Positions 1 through 10,992 are shown, counted from the first letter of the stretch. The stretch: 64,000 nucleotides of DNA from Cytidiella melzeri (GCA_022592445.1 JABYQR010000140.1:42135-106134), one strand, 5' to 3'. Notes: generated from the sequence alone by a model not told the origin. Numbers and translations are program-made.

Positions 1-52
1 AAGAACCATCTGATTCATCATATTGTGAACAATGGTAGTGGTTGCTTCACCC

Positions 53-196
53 TCAACTGTGCAAGTGAAGGCCCTTTGGATTCTCAACTGAAGGGTTGTA
101 GACAATCAGCGTGATTTTGCCGAAGGGAACTGAGTGGGTGAGATTGGCATTAGCAGTGGGGGCAGCGCTGGATCCGGCGTTGGATTGAGTGGCCAT
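53..196 (-). pseudogene. Short element-encoded frame, possible start of Gag
   Basis: A 47-codon frame starts with ATG at 196 and stops with TGA at 53-55. Its N-terminus is Ala/Ser/Asn-rich. It follows the 367-1145 frame in the element's own direction, where Gag would be expected. It may be the first piece of a Gag gene broken by nonsense or continued by an intron outside what I can resolve. No domain is recognised. Confidence 0.3.
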
Positions 197-366
197 TGCT
201 TCTAATTTCTTAGATAGCAAAGGATAAGCAAAATACTATTTCTAGTATAAGAAGAAGAGAAACACCACTTTTCACACATTGAACTCTTGTCAGAGTTGTT
301 TTCACACATTAAATCCTTTTCAGGAAGTTGTCACCGAGTAAAATGAGGCTTGTCAGCCCATACATT

Positions 367-1145
367 TTATTCCATTTCCGCATATACAGAGGCGTTCATG
401 TCGAACAGTCCTTCTAGTAGCTCTAAGATGTAACCCCATCTCCGATGTATATCCACAAAACTTATTCTACCTAAGCTCTTTAAGTCCTTTTTCAGCATTC
501 TCCATTCCCTATTTGACATCTTGTCCGTATGATTCTCCTTGAACCACTGCTCAATCATGAAGACACGACCAATCAGCAGCTGGGCTTTCTCCCGACGAGT
601 GTTGAGCTGGTGGTTAGACAATTGCCCACCACTCGAGAAGGAGGCATCCAGCTTCTTGAGCACAGGCTCAAGTCTTTGACAGGCTGCTGTGACCATTGGT
701 TCGAACTCCTGTTGACGAAGCATAAGCTTCGTCTTACGGAAGTGTAGAGAGGCGGGGAGCGGATTGGGAGTGGGAATGTAAGCGCGTTGGTTGTGCTCCT
801 TGATACGCTGGAGAAGAGAAAGCTTTTCAGCTTCCTTCTTCTCTTGCTTCTCGATACTATTGAGAAGGCTGAGCTGAGACATGAGGTTGGAGACCTTTCT
901 CATACGATCCTGGTCTTCCTCATGCTCAATGGTGGTACGAGCTTGCTCCTCGAGGTCGATCCTCTTGATGAGGGGCTTGTTGTCGGGATACTTGAGCCGG
1001 TGAGCTTGCCAGCATCCTTGAATTTGTCAAGTGTCTCTTTTGAGACAGTGAGATGTTCTTGAAGTCCAGTGACTTCGTTGCGGACGGGGATAGAGTAAGG
1101 GGTCTTGCAACCAGACCTAGCAGCAATAAAGCGGGAAAGCAGCAT
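367..1145 (-). pseudogene. Retrotransposon-encoded protein of unknown function, frameshifted
   Basis: Two overlapping minus-strand frames (900-1145 and 367-903) together encode one protein of about 250 residues. The same protein appears in copy II at 60057-60559, where the order ARSGCK, SLLN, IEKQEKEEAEKL, LHFRKMKLML, AACQRLEP is kept. The join near 1000 needs one frameshift relative to copy II. The middle is Lys/Glu-rich and likely helical or coiled-coil. There is no zinc knuckle, protease or reverse transcriptase motif, so this is not a standard pol segment. It lies between the 5' LTR and any Gag, so it is either a divergent Gag or an extra leading ORF. Confidence 0.6.
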
Positions 1146-1711
1146 GGTGACTGTGTGACAATGTGTGATGAGCTTGACAGCTCAGTGGCGTGCGAAACAA
1201 AATCTCCATAAAGGAGAGGTCCTGTGTGTGCGTGGGGTAGTGCCGGCGTCAGCCTGGACTCTCTCTCCAGGTCCGGTGGTGAAAAGGATCTCCGTCATGG
1301 TTCCACCCATGCGGCAAATGGTTGGCGGATCAGTATTTCACTGACCCTAAGTCCGGCCAGAACAAGTTACCCGTCTTCGTGCCTAGGCACTCATGGGTTT
1401 CTAGTCCTGTTGTCTAGCTCTTATAACGAGCTGTCTGACACCAGACTCCACTATCGCCTGTGGGGAGGCACACTTTCATCATGTTGGCATAATGCCAACC
1501 CCTGCTCTGATCAGCTCTAGGAGCATCGGGTGAGAGGGTGATTCAAGTTGTGCACATCAAGGCAAAGCCTAGACATGACTACCACTTAGAGCCTATGGTC
1601 CGGCTACCTCTATTTCTAGAGGATTTGTAGAGGGGCCCACGCACAGGCACAAGACCTAGAAGAAAGGGGAAAGAAACCTCCAGCATGTCCAAGGACATGA
1701 GGGAGTAGGGG

Positions 1712-1723
1712 CAGTCTTATCCA
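1712..1723 (-). other. Primer-binding site of retrotransposon copy I (self-complementary type)
   Basis: Two bases after the LTR end the minus strand reads TGGATAAGACTG. The reverse complement, CAGTCTTATCCA, is present in the LTR at 1799-1810, about 34 bases after the TATATATA box, which is where the transcript should begin. This is the arrangement of self-primed Tf1-group elements rather than a match to a tRNA 3' end. The match is seen directly; the priming mechanism is inferred. Confidence 0.65.
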
Positions 1724-1725
1724 AA

Positions 1726-2379
1726 TGTAACAGTCAAGGTTACTACTCACCAGATAAGTTGATAAACTGGGGTACTGAATAGTCCTAGTTCAACAGAGTG
1801 GATAAGACTGAGGGGATATGCCCTCAGGAGTGCCTCTATATATACATGAAGGGGAGGACCCCAGGTACTACCCTAAGACCCCTAATACCTACATGAGTAA
1901 GCAAAGTAATCTACCTTACTAAGCATGCCCTATGCCCTAGTGGTGCCACTTCAATAATCAACCAATAGCAATTGTCCCCATGACCTGACCCCATGACCCA
2001 GTTCCAAGACTAGACTTGTTCTAGCTTGTTCTAAGCCAAGGCTAGACTTTTCCAGAAGGTTCTAAGAACTATGACATCATCTAATGGAATGTTCTATACT
2101 ATGACATCATAGTTCCAGCATGTTCCACAAGGTTCCAGAGAGTTCTATCATGTGATACACATATAAGGAAAGGAGCGCATCAGCGCATCAGAGACAGAGG
2201 GCGCTTCAATTGATAGGCGCTGAAATAAGTGCCAGAATAAGCACTGGATAAGCACTGGATAAGCGATGGATAAGCGCATGAATAGATGCTGGATAAGCAC
2301 TGGATAAGCACCTAAATAATTCCAATAATACTGTTGCCTGGTAAGGCAAGTCTTGTAGAAACATTGAAAATCTGTGACA
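1726..2379 (-). repeat. 5' LTR of retrotransposon copy I
   Basis: A 654-bp LTR bounded by TGTCACAG and CTGTTACA on the minus strand. Four more copies lie in the window (3153, 58197, 60560, 62131). It carries a TATATATA box, the 12-mer complementary to the PBS, and a 5' part made of imperfect units of the form GCGCTTATCCA. No 5-bp target duplication can be checked because the other end is outside the window. Confidence 0.9.
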
Positions 2380-3152
2380 AACACCGCTGCCAAAGGTGCA
2401 AGCAGTGCTGCCGGGCCTTTGAAGTAGGATGATAGTTACTGGAAGTACGTCGAGGACGAGCTTCAGAAGGCGAATGTCCAGCTCAAGGCCAAGTCAGCAT
2501 CTGACGCGCAGGCCGTGACACTACTCAAAGAGTGAGTCAATGCCAAGATTTGAGCGGCACAGTTACTAAATGAGTCACTAGGTACTTCGACAACTGCCTC
2601 AAAGCTGACTTGCATATGTTCCCCACCTGCGACAGAGTGCTGCCATGGGCCCCGCTGATCTCCTTCCCATTCAGCGGGCTGTCAAGAAGTTGATGAGCTG
2701 TGTTGCTATCTGATCGTGGGATTGTGGTTGGCTTTCCTCTTGCTGTTGCACTTGTTCTTGTTGTCGTGCTTGTTCTCTTGTTGTCGCGCTTTTTGTCCTC
2801 TTGTTGTCGCGCTTGTTCTTTTCTCGTCTTCACGCTTGTGCTTGCATGTAAACACTGTTGTTTCTCCGCTCTCGTACCCTGTCTTTCACACAATGTCAAA
2901 CCCTTTCAATAGCTTAAATGCATTGCATGCTAATATGATCCAACTGTGTGACTACTTGAATTTTGATCTATTGTACATTTGGTGCACACCATGAGAGCAA
3001 CATGGGCTGGATGTTGACTACAGACTACACATATATCTCCCTTATTGTCACAATGTCGGTATAAAGTACAGATGAAGTCTCGGGCCTGATGTAACTTTGA
3101 CATTGGTGCGCTATCTACAGAGTATGTCGGTTGGATCACTATCTATCAAAGG
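2380..3152. other. Spacer between two inverted LTRs, with a coding relic
   Basis: No complete gene. On the plus strand around 2436-2535 there is an open stretch of about 33 codons (YWKYVEDELQKANVQLKAK type, Lys/Glu/Ala-rich, helical) ending in TGA. It is probably a relic of another element or gene. Around 2750-2830 the DNA is a T/G/C-rich imperfect repeat (units like CTTGTTGTCGCG). Nothing else is supported. Confidence 0.4.
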
Positions 3153-3852
3153 TGTCACAGATTCTCTATGTTTCTACAAGACTTGCCTTACCAGGCAACA
3201 GTGTTATTGGGAATATTTAAGCGCTTATCAGACGCTTATCCAGCGCTTATCCGGCATCTATTTAGGTGCTTATCCAGTGCTTATCAGGCGCTTATTCTGG
3301 CGCTTATTCTCAGTGCCTATTAATTGATGTGCTGATGCACCTCTGTCTCTGATGCGTTGATGTGCTCCTTTCCTTATCTATGTATCACATGATAGAACTC
3401 TCTGGAACCTTGTGGAACATGCTGGAACTATGATGTCATAGTGTAGAACATTCTAGTAGATGATGTCATAGTTCTTAGAACCTTCTGGAAAAGTCTAGCC
3501 TTGTCTTAGAACAAGCTAGAACAAGTCTAGTCTTGGAACTGGGTCATGGGGTCAGGTCATGGGGACAATTGCTATTGGTTGATTATTGAAGTGGCACCAC
3601 TAGGGCATAGGGCATACTTAGTAAGGTAGATTACTTCCCTTACTCATGTAGGTATTAGGGGTCTTAGGGTAGTACCTGGGGTCCTCCCCTTCATGTATAT
3701 ATAGAGGCACTCCTGAGGGCATATCTCCTCAGTCTTATCCACTCTGTTGAACTAGGACTACTCAGTACCCACCAGTACTTCACTCACCACCACTCTTACT
3801 CTCTATCTCACCACATCCCCCTCAAGTCAACCAACTTATTTGGTGAGTGTAT
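3153..3852 (+). repeat. Solo LTR, 3' end truncated (copy of the same LTR family)
   Basis: Starts with TGTCACAG and follows the family LTR through the TATATATA box and the CAGTCTTATCCA motif at 3730-3741. It loses similarity after TTGGTGAGTGT, about 15 bases before the expected CTGTTACA end. No internal element sequence flanks either side, so it is a solo or truncated LTR, inverted relative to the LTR at 1726-2379. Confidence 0.85.
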
Positions 3853-3936
3853 GTGGTCAGATGCTGCATTGGACATCCTTGCCCAAACATACTACAGCAC
3901 CCAGGCTTTGCCTGGGCGTGTAGTTCATATGAAGTA

Positions 3937-3974
3937 CAGTAGTGGCAAAAAGTGTTGTGACACTACAAGCGCGC
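3937..3974 (+). repeat. Left terminal inverted repeat of Tc1-like element
   Basis: 38 bp that pair imperfectly with 5489-5526. The outer 17 bases differ at one position. Preceded by the TA duplication. Confidence 0.9.
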
Positions 3975-4211
3975 AATGATTTTCTCATTGTGCAAGCTCA
4001 TTTCCATGCATTTTTATCTACTTTCAATTTTCACACACTATATACAATACACAAATCATGTTCTTAGTAGAAATGACTTGGTCTGCGTTGTGCGCAAAAA
4101 AAGTGGACAATCCATGCAAAAGCTGCGTTTAGCGCCCGCATGTTGTACTACTACTATTGTGCATCATCTCGACTATTCTATGTAAAAATCTGTCAAAAAA
4201 TTCTTGTAAAA

Positions 4212-5228
4212 TTAGTATCTAGTATAGGACCCCTTTGCCTGCATAAGCTCTGCTGCACAAGTGGGGAGAGACTCATACCATCCCTTGATATACCCATCAT
4301 CCAAATTAGCACACTCCTCCTGCAATGCCTCCCACAGCTCCTCCTTATTCGACAGTTGCTGCTTGTGAGCCCGTAATTTGCAGTCTAGATGGTCTCAGAC
4401 ATTCTCCAGAATATTCATATCTGGTGAATTTGGAGGCCAGGGCAATACAGTGATCTTGTTCTCCTTGAACCAAGCTGTAGCAAGCTTCGACATGTGCTTT
4501 GAATCATTGTCCTGTTGGAAAATGATCTGTTGGCAGGTCAAATCTTAGTCTGCCAATGTGCCCAGAAGAGACTCTGATAGGATGGAGCAGTAAAGCTTTG
4601 CATCCATCTTTCCATCAATGCGGTGTAGCCTTCCTTTTCCCTTCAAAGTAATGCATCCCCACACCATAATACTTCCACCCCCGTGCTTCACTCTCTTCTG
4701 CATGTTCTGGTCCAAAACCTTCTCACCCTGTCTTCTTTGGCAGTATTCCCTCCCATCTGAGCCAAATAGATTAGATTTGGACTCATCTGAGAACACCATT
4801 ACCTCCCACTCTTTCTGCCCCCATCTGGTTGCATGTCCAGCCCACCACTTGCGCTTCTTTTTATGAGCTACAGACAGAAACGGCTTTCATCAATGCACAT
4901 ATCCCTTCAGCCCAATCTCTGCAAGGTTATGACGCATAGTTCGGGCAGCCACTTGTGGGAATGCCTTGCGCTGCAGGTCTGTAGCGTTGCGGGCCTCTTG
5001 TCATGCCAGGAGTAAAGTGGCATGACAGAGATTGTGGTCTTGTAGAACACAAGTATGACCTGTCTTAGGCTTGTTTGCATAGAAATTGGGGTTGTGGGAT
5101 AGGTTTTTGATGGTGCAATAGATGGTGGACCAGTGGACGGGGACTTTCTTGCGAATGTCAGCCACACTGACACCTTCATTACGCAGAGTCCAAATTTGGG
5201 CCTTTTTAGTAGGGGTACACTGCACCAT
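4212..5228 (-). pseudogene. Tc1-family transposase (DD34E) with nonsense mutations
   Basis: One uninterrupted register of 338 codons plus stop from ATG at 5228 to TAA at 4212. An N-terminal helix-turn-helix region (TPTKKAQIWTLRNEGVSV, SVADIRKKVPVHWSTIY) is followed by the catalytic core: first Asp in FSDESKSNLFG, GGGSIMVWG, second Asp in FQQDNDSKHMS, and Glu in MNILENV, with 34 residues between the last two acids. In-frame stops occur after LLLA (TGA), after KGYVH (TGA TGA), after GTLAD (TAA) and after ILENV (TGA, where related proteins have Trp). There is no frameshift. The TGA stops can be explained by C-to-T or G-to-A changes of CGA or TGG codons. The protein cannot be made in full. Confidence 0.9.
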
Positions 5229-5488
5229 ATGTGTGGTCTAGAGTTGGGAGAGTGGGTGGTATGGAAAAAAGCACGAGAGTGGTGAAGTGGAAAGATCGAA
5301 AAACAAAACAAACCCAAATAGTGGTCGTGCGCGTTACGGGCGCCTAGCGCCGCAACAGCGCGGATTGTGCACATTGTAAAAGACTCATTTGTTTTCATTG
5401 TAGACATACTGTATACATGCAATACTCAATGTATAAAACTGATTGAATAAAATAAGCAGTTTTGAGCTCAAACAGAGAGCAAAGAGTT

Positions 5489-5526
5489 GTGTGCTTGCAG
5501 TGTTGCAAGACTTTTTGCCGCTACTG
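5489..5526 (-). repeat. Right terminal inverted repeat of Tc1-like element
   Basis: Reverse complement matches 3937-3974 with a few mismatches and ends against the TA duplication at 5527-5528. Confidence 0.9.
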
Positions 5527-5805
5527 TATTTATATATTGTTCCAAGATGAATGTGACATATACATATTGTACAGACTTCTCTGAAATATCTTCTATGGAA
5601 AAAGGCATGTATGTCCCAATTTTTCACAGGACGAATTCACCATACATACGGACGTATGTGCACTATTAAAGTGCCTTTTTCAAGGTAGATCCTCATGGTC
5701 ACGCAGTGTGGGAACGAGACTATAGCTAGCTTTCACAATTTCCGACAATTAAGCGCACATGCGTTTTGGCAGTGAGCTGAAGATTATCATTACAAGGAGA
5801 GATGC

Positions 5806-8800
5806 ATGCTGTCCGTCGCAAGAGCCTCCTTCTCTCTCTCTTTCAGATCTTCCCTCTTCCCCCAACTCTCTCATTCCCGAATTTTCACAAGCTTGATCAG
5901 GCACTTTGCCAGTCACTCTGTAAGAAGGATGGCTGTGCAGCAAGCAGAGTGGCGGCTGCCGACGTCAAAGGCGGAGGAGCCGGTCTTGAAGGTGTACAAT
6001 TCGCTCACTAGGACAAAGGTGCGTTTGCTTCCCTTAGTCTTGAGGTGTTCATTGTGTGTTTTGATGGTGGTTTGGTGTTGTGAAGGCAGAGTTCGTGGCT
6101 GCAACCGGACGGCAGGTCAAGTGGTACAACTGTGGACCGACGGTGTACGATGCGTCGCACATGGGACATGCTCGGTGCGTTTTTCCCAGTCTCAATTGTG
6201 CTCTGCGTCTCCCAGACAGCAATAACTACTCTCTGACGCGTATTTGGATGTCGTGTCTAGGAACTATGTGACCCAAGACGTGCTGAGACGAATTATGGAG
6301 GATTACTTTGGGTATGATGTACACTTTGTCATGAACATTACCGATATCGATGACAAGGTACCCCAGTCTCTCTTTCTGATCACTGCTTTCAAGTGTACCA
6401 TGATGGGGGACGCTGACGATGTGTGTGGCAGATCATCCTTCGAGCACGGCAAACTCACCTCGTCGAGCAGTTCAAATCAAGTCAGACCGCGCTGACGCCA
6501 GAACTGGTTAGCATCGTCATGGACTCCTGGACGACCTACGTTCGGTCAAAGGTGTCGAAAGGTTTTCTCGACCAGGATCGGCCTGCCCATGGTGCGGAAT
6601 GGGACAGCTGGCCGGGGTTGCAGGAACAGTTTGTACAGGCGGACAAGGCGTGGAAACAAGAGTGCTTGAGAAGGGACGAAAAGTTTGAGATGCATTTTTC
6701 TGCAGCGGTACGTGAGGACATTCTGAGTGTGGACTTGAACTGAGAGCGATAACGTGTCATAGAACAAAGCATATATTGCGCTGCAGAATGCACTGAAAAG
6801 CCAGCAACAAGGAAAGATTGCAAAGGAGGAGGCACATACTCTCGTCGAAGAGTCGCGTGATATCATTGCCTTGTCGTTAGATGCAAAGGTATGCTCTTGT
6901 TGTCTATGCTCCGTGTACAACCTCAAGACACAAGACGATGATAGGACGGCCACACAGTAACAGACCACAACATTTTCCGGACACTCGCCTCATACTGGGA
7001 ACAACAATTCTTCAACGACATGCGCCGTCTACGCGTACGAGACCCCGATACCCTGACCCGCGTCACAGAATACGTCCCCGAAATCGTCTCCTTTGTCGAA
7101 CGAATCATCAAAAACGGTTACGGATACGACGTCGACGGCAGCGTCTACTTTGATACCCGTGCGTTCGACCAGGCCGAAACGCACGACTACGCCAAACTCG
7201 AACCGTGGAGCAAAGGTAACAACGAGCTGTTGGCAGAGGGCGAGGGTGCGTTATCTGTGACGACTGGGAGGCGGTCTCCCGCGGACTTTGCGTTGTGGAA
7301 GGCGTCGAAACCCGGTGAGCCGAGTTGGCCATCGCCGTGGGGTCCTGGGCGACCTGGGTGGCATATTGAATGCTCGGTTATGGCGAGTGCTGTCTTGGGA
7401 GATAACATGGACATCCATTCTGGTGGTGTTGATTTGGCTTTTCCACATCACGACAACGAGATGGCTCAGAGCGAGGTGAGTGCGTTGAGTCGCTAGAAAT
7501 CGATGGACGGTCGTCTCTGGTTGATAACTTGGATGGGGTTAGGCGTACCACGAGTGCCCGCGGTGGGTGAATTACTTTCTCCATACTGGCCATCTGCATA
7601 TCGAGGGTCTGAAGATGAGCAAATCATTAAAGAATTTCATTACAATTGACGTGAGCCCTGAAACTCTCCGTTAAACGAGTAGCCCTCCTGATGATGACCC
7701 TGGTACCGTCTCCTAGGAAATCCTCCAAAAATACTCTGCTCGCCAAATGCGGCTCGCGTTCCTCACACAGCTTTGGAACGCTAAAGTCGACTTCTCAGAG
7801 TCCCTCATGACAGGCGAGGTCAAGAACCTGGAGGTCACGTTGAACGTATGTCTCCCATTTCGGGCTTCGCTTATTTCGTGTGACTAAACAATAAGAATCA
7901 ATACACATTATATAACGCCGGACTGTCTTGTCGTCATCTATGACGACAACAGAATTTCTTCCGTAAAGTAAAAGCCCTTGTTCACCAAGCGCAGGGGGAA
8001 GGCCCGAAACTCGAGGTCACCCACCGCTACGGAGACGCCGAAAAGGAGTTGACTGAAAGGTTTCACCAAGCACGGTCTGCATTCCGAGCGGCGCTGTGCG
8101 ACTCATTCAACACGCCTGCAGCGCTAGACGTCGTGCGTGACATTGTCTCGCGTGCCAACGTTTATATCAACTCGCGCAACGTGAATACCAATCTCGATGT
8201 CACTGTCGTCGAGAGAGTGGCGAGATGGGTGGGAGATATGCTGAGGATGTTCGGTCTCGGCGAGGGTGAGTCGTCTGAGATTGGATGGGGTCAGGAGGTT
8301 GCCGAGGGAGAGGGGCTTGTTAATGTGAGTTGTCTCTTCCATTGCACGGACGAACTAGCTGACGAGGCATGAAAATACGTAACGACGTGTTATCTGTAGC
8401 GAGAGGAGATTATCATGCCGTACCTAAGCTCGCTGTCTTCATTCAGAGACAGGGTTCGCAAGGTTGCTATTGAAGCCGCAAAGGGCGAGAAGAGTGCTGA
8501 GGCCCTCAAAGAGATCCTCGGCTTGTGCGACAATCTCCGCGACGTCGAGCTCGTGTCTTTGGGTGTCGCTCTGGACGACCAAGAAGGTACGTTTTGTCAT
8601 ATAGGATTGATACCAACTCCGTGAAAGCTCAGATCTAATGATTGCAAAATTAGACGGGAAGGCGCTCGTGAAGCTTGTATCCCCGGCGGAGCTCCTCAAA
8701 GCCCGAGATGAAAAGAGGGCACAAGAGCAGGCAAAGCTTGCACGGAAGGCAGCGGTTGTCGAGGCCGAACGTCAGAAGAAGCTGGCCAAGCTCGAGAAGG

Positions 8801-9009
8801 GTCGTCTTGCGCCTCAAGATATGTTCAAGCCCCCAAACACGCCGGACGGTACATACGGCAGCTGGAACGAGGACGGAGTTCCGCTGACGGACGGCGAAGG
8901 CAAGGAGCTGAGTAAGAACGCGGTCAAGAAGGTGTTGAAGGAGTGGCAGAATCAGAAGAAGGCTCACGAAGAGTTCTTAGTGTGGCAGAAGGAGCAGGAT
9001 CAGTCATGA
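5806..9009 (+). CDS. Cysteinyl-tRNA synthetase, probably dual-targeted (cytosol and mitochondria)
   Basis: Class I aminoacyl-tRNA synthetase charging tRNA-Cys. Proposed exons: 5806-6018, 6086-6174, 6261-6357, 6432-6707, 6787-6888, 6945-7475, 7543-7650, 7717-7845, 7953-8324, 8400-8586, 8654-9009 (819 aa). The HIGH-type motif is HMGH at residues 96-99 and KMSKS is at 460-464. The zinc ligands fit the family: C87 in [10 protein letters not shown]402 in GWHIECS, H427 and E431 in FPHHDNE, with the spacing of the bacterial enzyme. The C-terminus is Lys/Glu/Ala-rich, as in eukaryotic enzymes. Residues 1-41 are Ser/Arg-rich without acidic residues, like a mitochondrial presequence. The second in-frame Met, at 5929 (residue 42), has a strong context (A at -3, G at +4), whereas the first has T at -3. 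An out-of-frame ATG lies 4 bases upstream at 5802. Convergent with the sulfoxide reductase gene, 95 bp apart. Confidence 0.95.
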
Positions 9010-9104
9010 CAATTTCGTGTCAATGGCTCGTTTTCCTTCTGTCCTGTGCTTCTTCTATAATTTTCTTTGTATTTCCGAAAACTCTAGTTACGGAGTACGT
9101 GTAT

Positions 9105-9914
9105 TTACCAGTCACACGCATTCGCAACGAGTCGCGCAATTTTTTCCAACCCGACCTTGTCCTCCTCTGAGAAACCAGATGGGGCAAGACAGTCCAAATC
9201 GAATACCCCAACGGTCATAGTTTCGTGATCTGAGACCCGCACAATCAAGGGACACACGATCTCGCTCTTCGTCTCTCCATCACAAGCAATATGTCCAGGG
9301 TACGCTTCGACGTCAGGGACAAGGACGGTCTCGCGTGACCGGAATGCATCTGCACATACGCCCTTGGCTTTCGTTGGCTCGACGTTGATGAGTTGACATG
9401 CAGGTTTGCCACAGAACGGTGCCAAGAGCAGATGCCGGAAGTCCACGGCAGTTGGTTGCGAGGTCTCCTTTACGAAAGTCTTGGGCTTGGGGAAGAGCGA
9501 AGATTGTATGTAGAACCCTGAGACAAAAGACACAACATACATGTCAACCAATTGTTTTTTTTTTGCCTTGCCTGTGCCAATCAACACACAAAAAGAATGG
9601 AGGCGTAGTAGATTTTCCCAATATCTGCAACTTACCACACCAATTTACGGCTCTATCGCCGCTGCCAAAGTGAGGTTCGAACGCTTGGAGAGCGCTGTAG
9701 ACGAGCGCGGAGGTGTTTGCGAGGTTGACGACCTGAAGGTTATTCGCATTCAGTTCTTTTTTCTTTTTCAAAAGTCAGACTCGGCAAGCAAAGCATGTGT
9801 ACGTACCCATGATCGTTGGCCGTCGAGCAATGCCGAAAGCTGGTCGTGTACATGGTCCCAGAACTGCGTCTTTGTCAGTCCGTGCGGCACAAACGCAGAG
9901 TCGGCGTGTGGCAT
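9105..9914 (-). CDS. Free methionine-(R)-sulfoxide reductase (GAF domain, fRMsr)
   Basis: Reduces free L-methionine-R-sulfoxide with thioredoxin; cytosolic. Proposed exons on the minus strand: 9914-9807, 9732-9636, 9517-9105 (205 aa). It opens MPHADS, has NLAN and AVNWCGFYI-type GAF core sequence after the second intron, and ends in LVANACDW. The three redox cysteines of the family are present: C104 and C109 in APFCGKPAC, and C123 in GVCADAF. EAYPGHIACD and TKSEIVCPL further identify the family. Length is usual for fungal fRMsr. An upstream in-frame start at 10052 was not chosen because the family begins with the MPHADS segment. Its start faces the glycolipid transfer protein gene, so the two share an upstream region. 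Confidence 0.94.
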
Positions 9915-10142
9915 CGCTTTGTTTTTTTGCGCGTTCGCGGGAGGAGGTGACGGTGTGGCCACAATGTTGATCTTGAAATTGAAGTGATCGATGACCCAGA
10001 TCAAATCGCTGGCTGAATCGGCGCTTGTTGTGGATGGGTGCTGCCACCGCACAGCTCAGTTGTTGCTCATTACCATCTAGTCTCGCTTCTGCTGGTCCCT
10101 CCAAAGTTGCCAGCAAATCCGCTTGCTCTCTGACGAATCGTT
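9915..10142. promoter_or_regulatory. Shared divergent promoter region (fRMsr / GLTP)
   Basis: 228 bp separate two divergent start codons. No clear TATA box; pyrimidine-rich stretches only. The 5' UTRs of both genes must lie here. The role is inferred from gene arrangement. Confidence 0.6.
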
Positions 10143-10992
10143 ATGGCTCCTTACTTCCAGACCGTAAAGGTATGCCCCTTCGACCATAAACAGTGACTTT
10201 GTCGAGTGCTGACCGGGCCATTTCCCCAAGTCTTTCGCTGACGTACCAGTGACCGACGCTGGCGTCGACACTGCCGCTTTCCTCGACGCGTCCAACGGTG
10301 TTCTCAAGATGTTTGGTACGAACCGTTTCCCCCCTTCGTCAGCATTTCTGCGTCAAAACTAATCATAGCGTAGATCTCCTTGGTTCCACGGCCTTCGCGC
10401 CTGTGCAGTCCGATATCAAGGGCAACATCGCTGTACGTGCTTTCTCATACGCTGACTCCGCTTACTGCTGCGAATCAAAGATGTCGTATTCCTATAGAAA
10501 GTTCAGGCTCGATACAATGCTACCCCCACCCAGTCGGCTACCCTGGAGGAACTGGTGATCAACGAGAAGGGAGAGAAGAAACGTACAGCCACCGAAGGCT
10601 TGTTGTGGCTTCTCCGGGGCCTTTCTTTCACGTGCAAGGCTCTGCAGAACGCTCAGGCAAACCAGGAGACTGAGCTTACTGACGGATTCACTGCAGCTTA
10701 CAACGTCACTCTGAAGCAGTACCACAATTTCGTGGTCAGACCCATGTTCGCGGTAGGTGTATTTCAAACGTTTTCGAGACATGATGTTTACGTGTCATCA
10801 CAGCTCGCTATGAAAGCATGCCCTTACAAGAAGGAATTCTACGCCAAGCTTGCCGCTGACCCTGACGGCGGCGCAGCCGTCTCGGACGCCGAGTTCAACG
10901 AAGAGCTGAACAAGTGGCTCGCGGCGCTCTCGTCTATCGTCACGAGGATGCAGTCCTTCTACGCTGGTGGTGGACACGATAAAGGATTCTGA
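10143..10992 (+). CDS. Glycolipid transfer protein (GLTP fold)
   Basis: Cytosolic protein that binds and moves glycosphingolipids between membranes. Proposed exons: 10143-10169, 10231-10315, 10374-10432, 10498-10752, 10804-10992 (204 aa, close to the family's 209). The sugar-headgroup site is intact: D51, N55 and K58 in SDIKGNIAK, W94 in GLLWLLRGL, and H133 in QYHNFVVRP, matching D48/N52/K55/W96/H140 of the human protein in order and spacing. The first exon codes for only nine residues (MAPYFQTVK), which makes it easy to miss. The start is the only ATG giving the helical N-terminus. Divergent from the fRMsr gene. Confidence 0.94.

Larger units (their letters stand above)
1..1725 (-). mobile_element. 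Internal region of Ty3-type LTR retrotransposon, copy I (cut by window edge)
   Basis: Reading on the minus strand, this follows the 5' LTR at 1726-2379 and runs off the left window edge, so pol is not visible. It starts with a primer-binding site, then about 570 bases of leader with no long frame, then an element-encoded reading frame (367-1145) and a short second frame. The leader and first frame recur in copy II at 59479-60559, which shows they belong to the element. Assignment to the chromovirus group rests on copy III at the right edge, which has the same LTR next to a chromodomain integrase. Confidence 0.8.
3937..5526 (-). mobile_element. Tc1/mariner-like DNA transposon, inactive
   Basis: A 1590-bp element with 38-bp terminal inverted repeats beginning CAGTAGTGGCAAAAAGT and CAGTAGCGGCAAAAAGT. 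It is flanked on both sides by TA (3935-3936 and 5527-5528), the target duplication of this superfamily. It encodes one minus-strand transposase with a DD34E-type catalytic core, broken by in-frame stops. Confidence 0.93.

Noticed and set aside
5802..6011. 69-codon plus-strand frame starting 4 bases before the synthetase ATG
   Set aside because: Overlaps the conserved synthetase exon in another frame; kept only as a possible decoy uORF, not as a gene.
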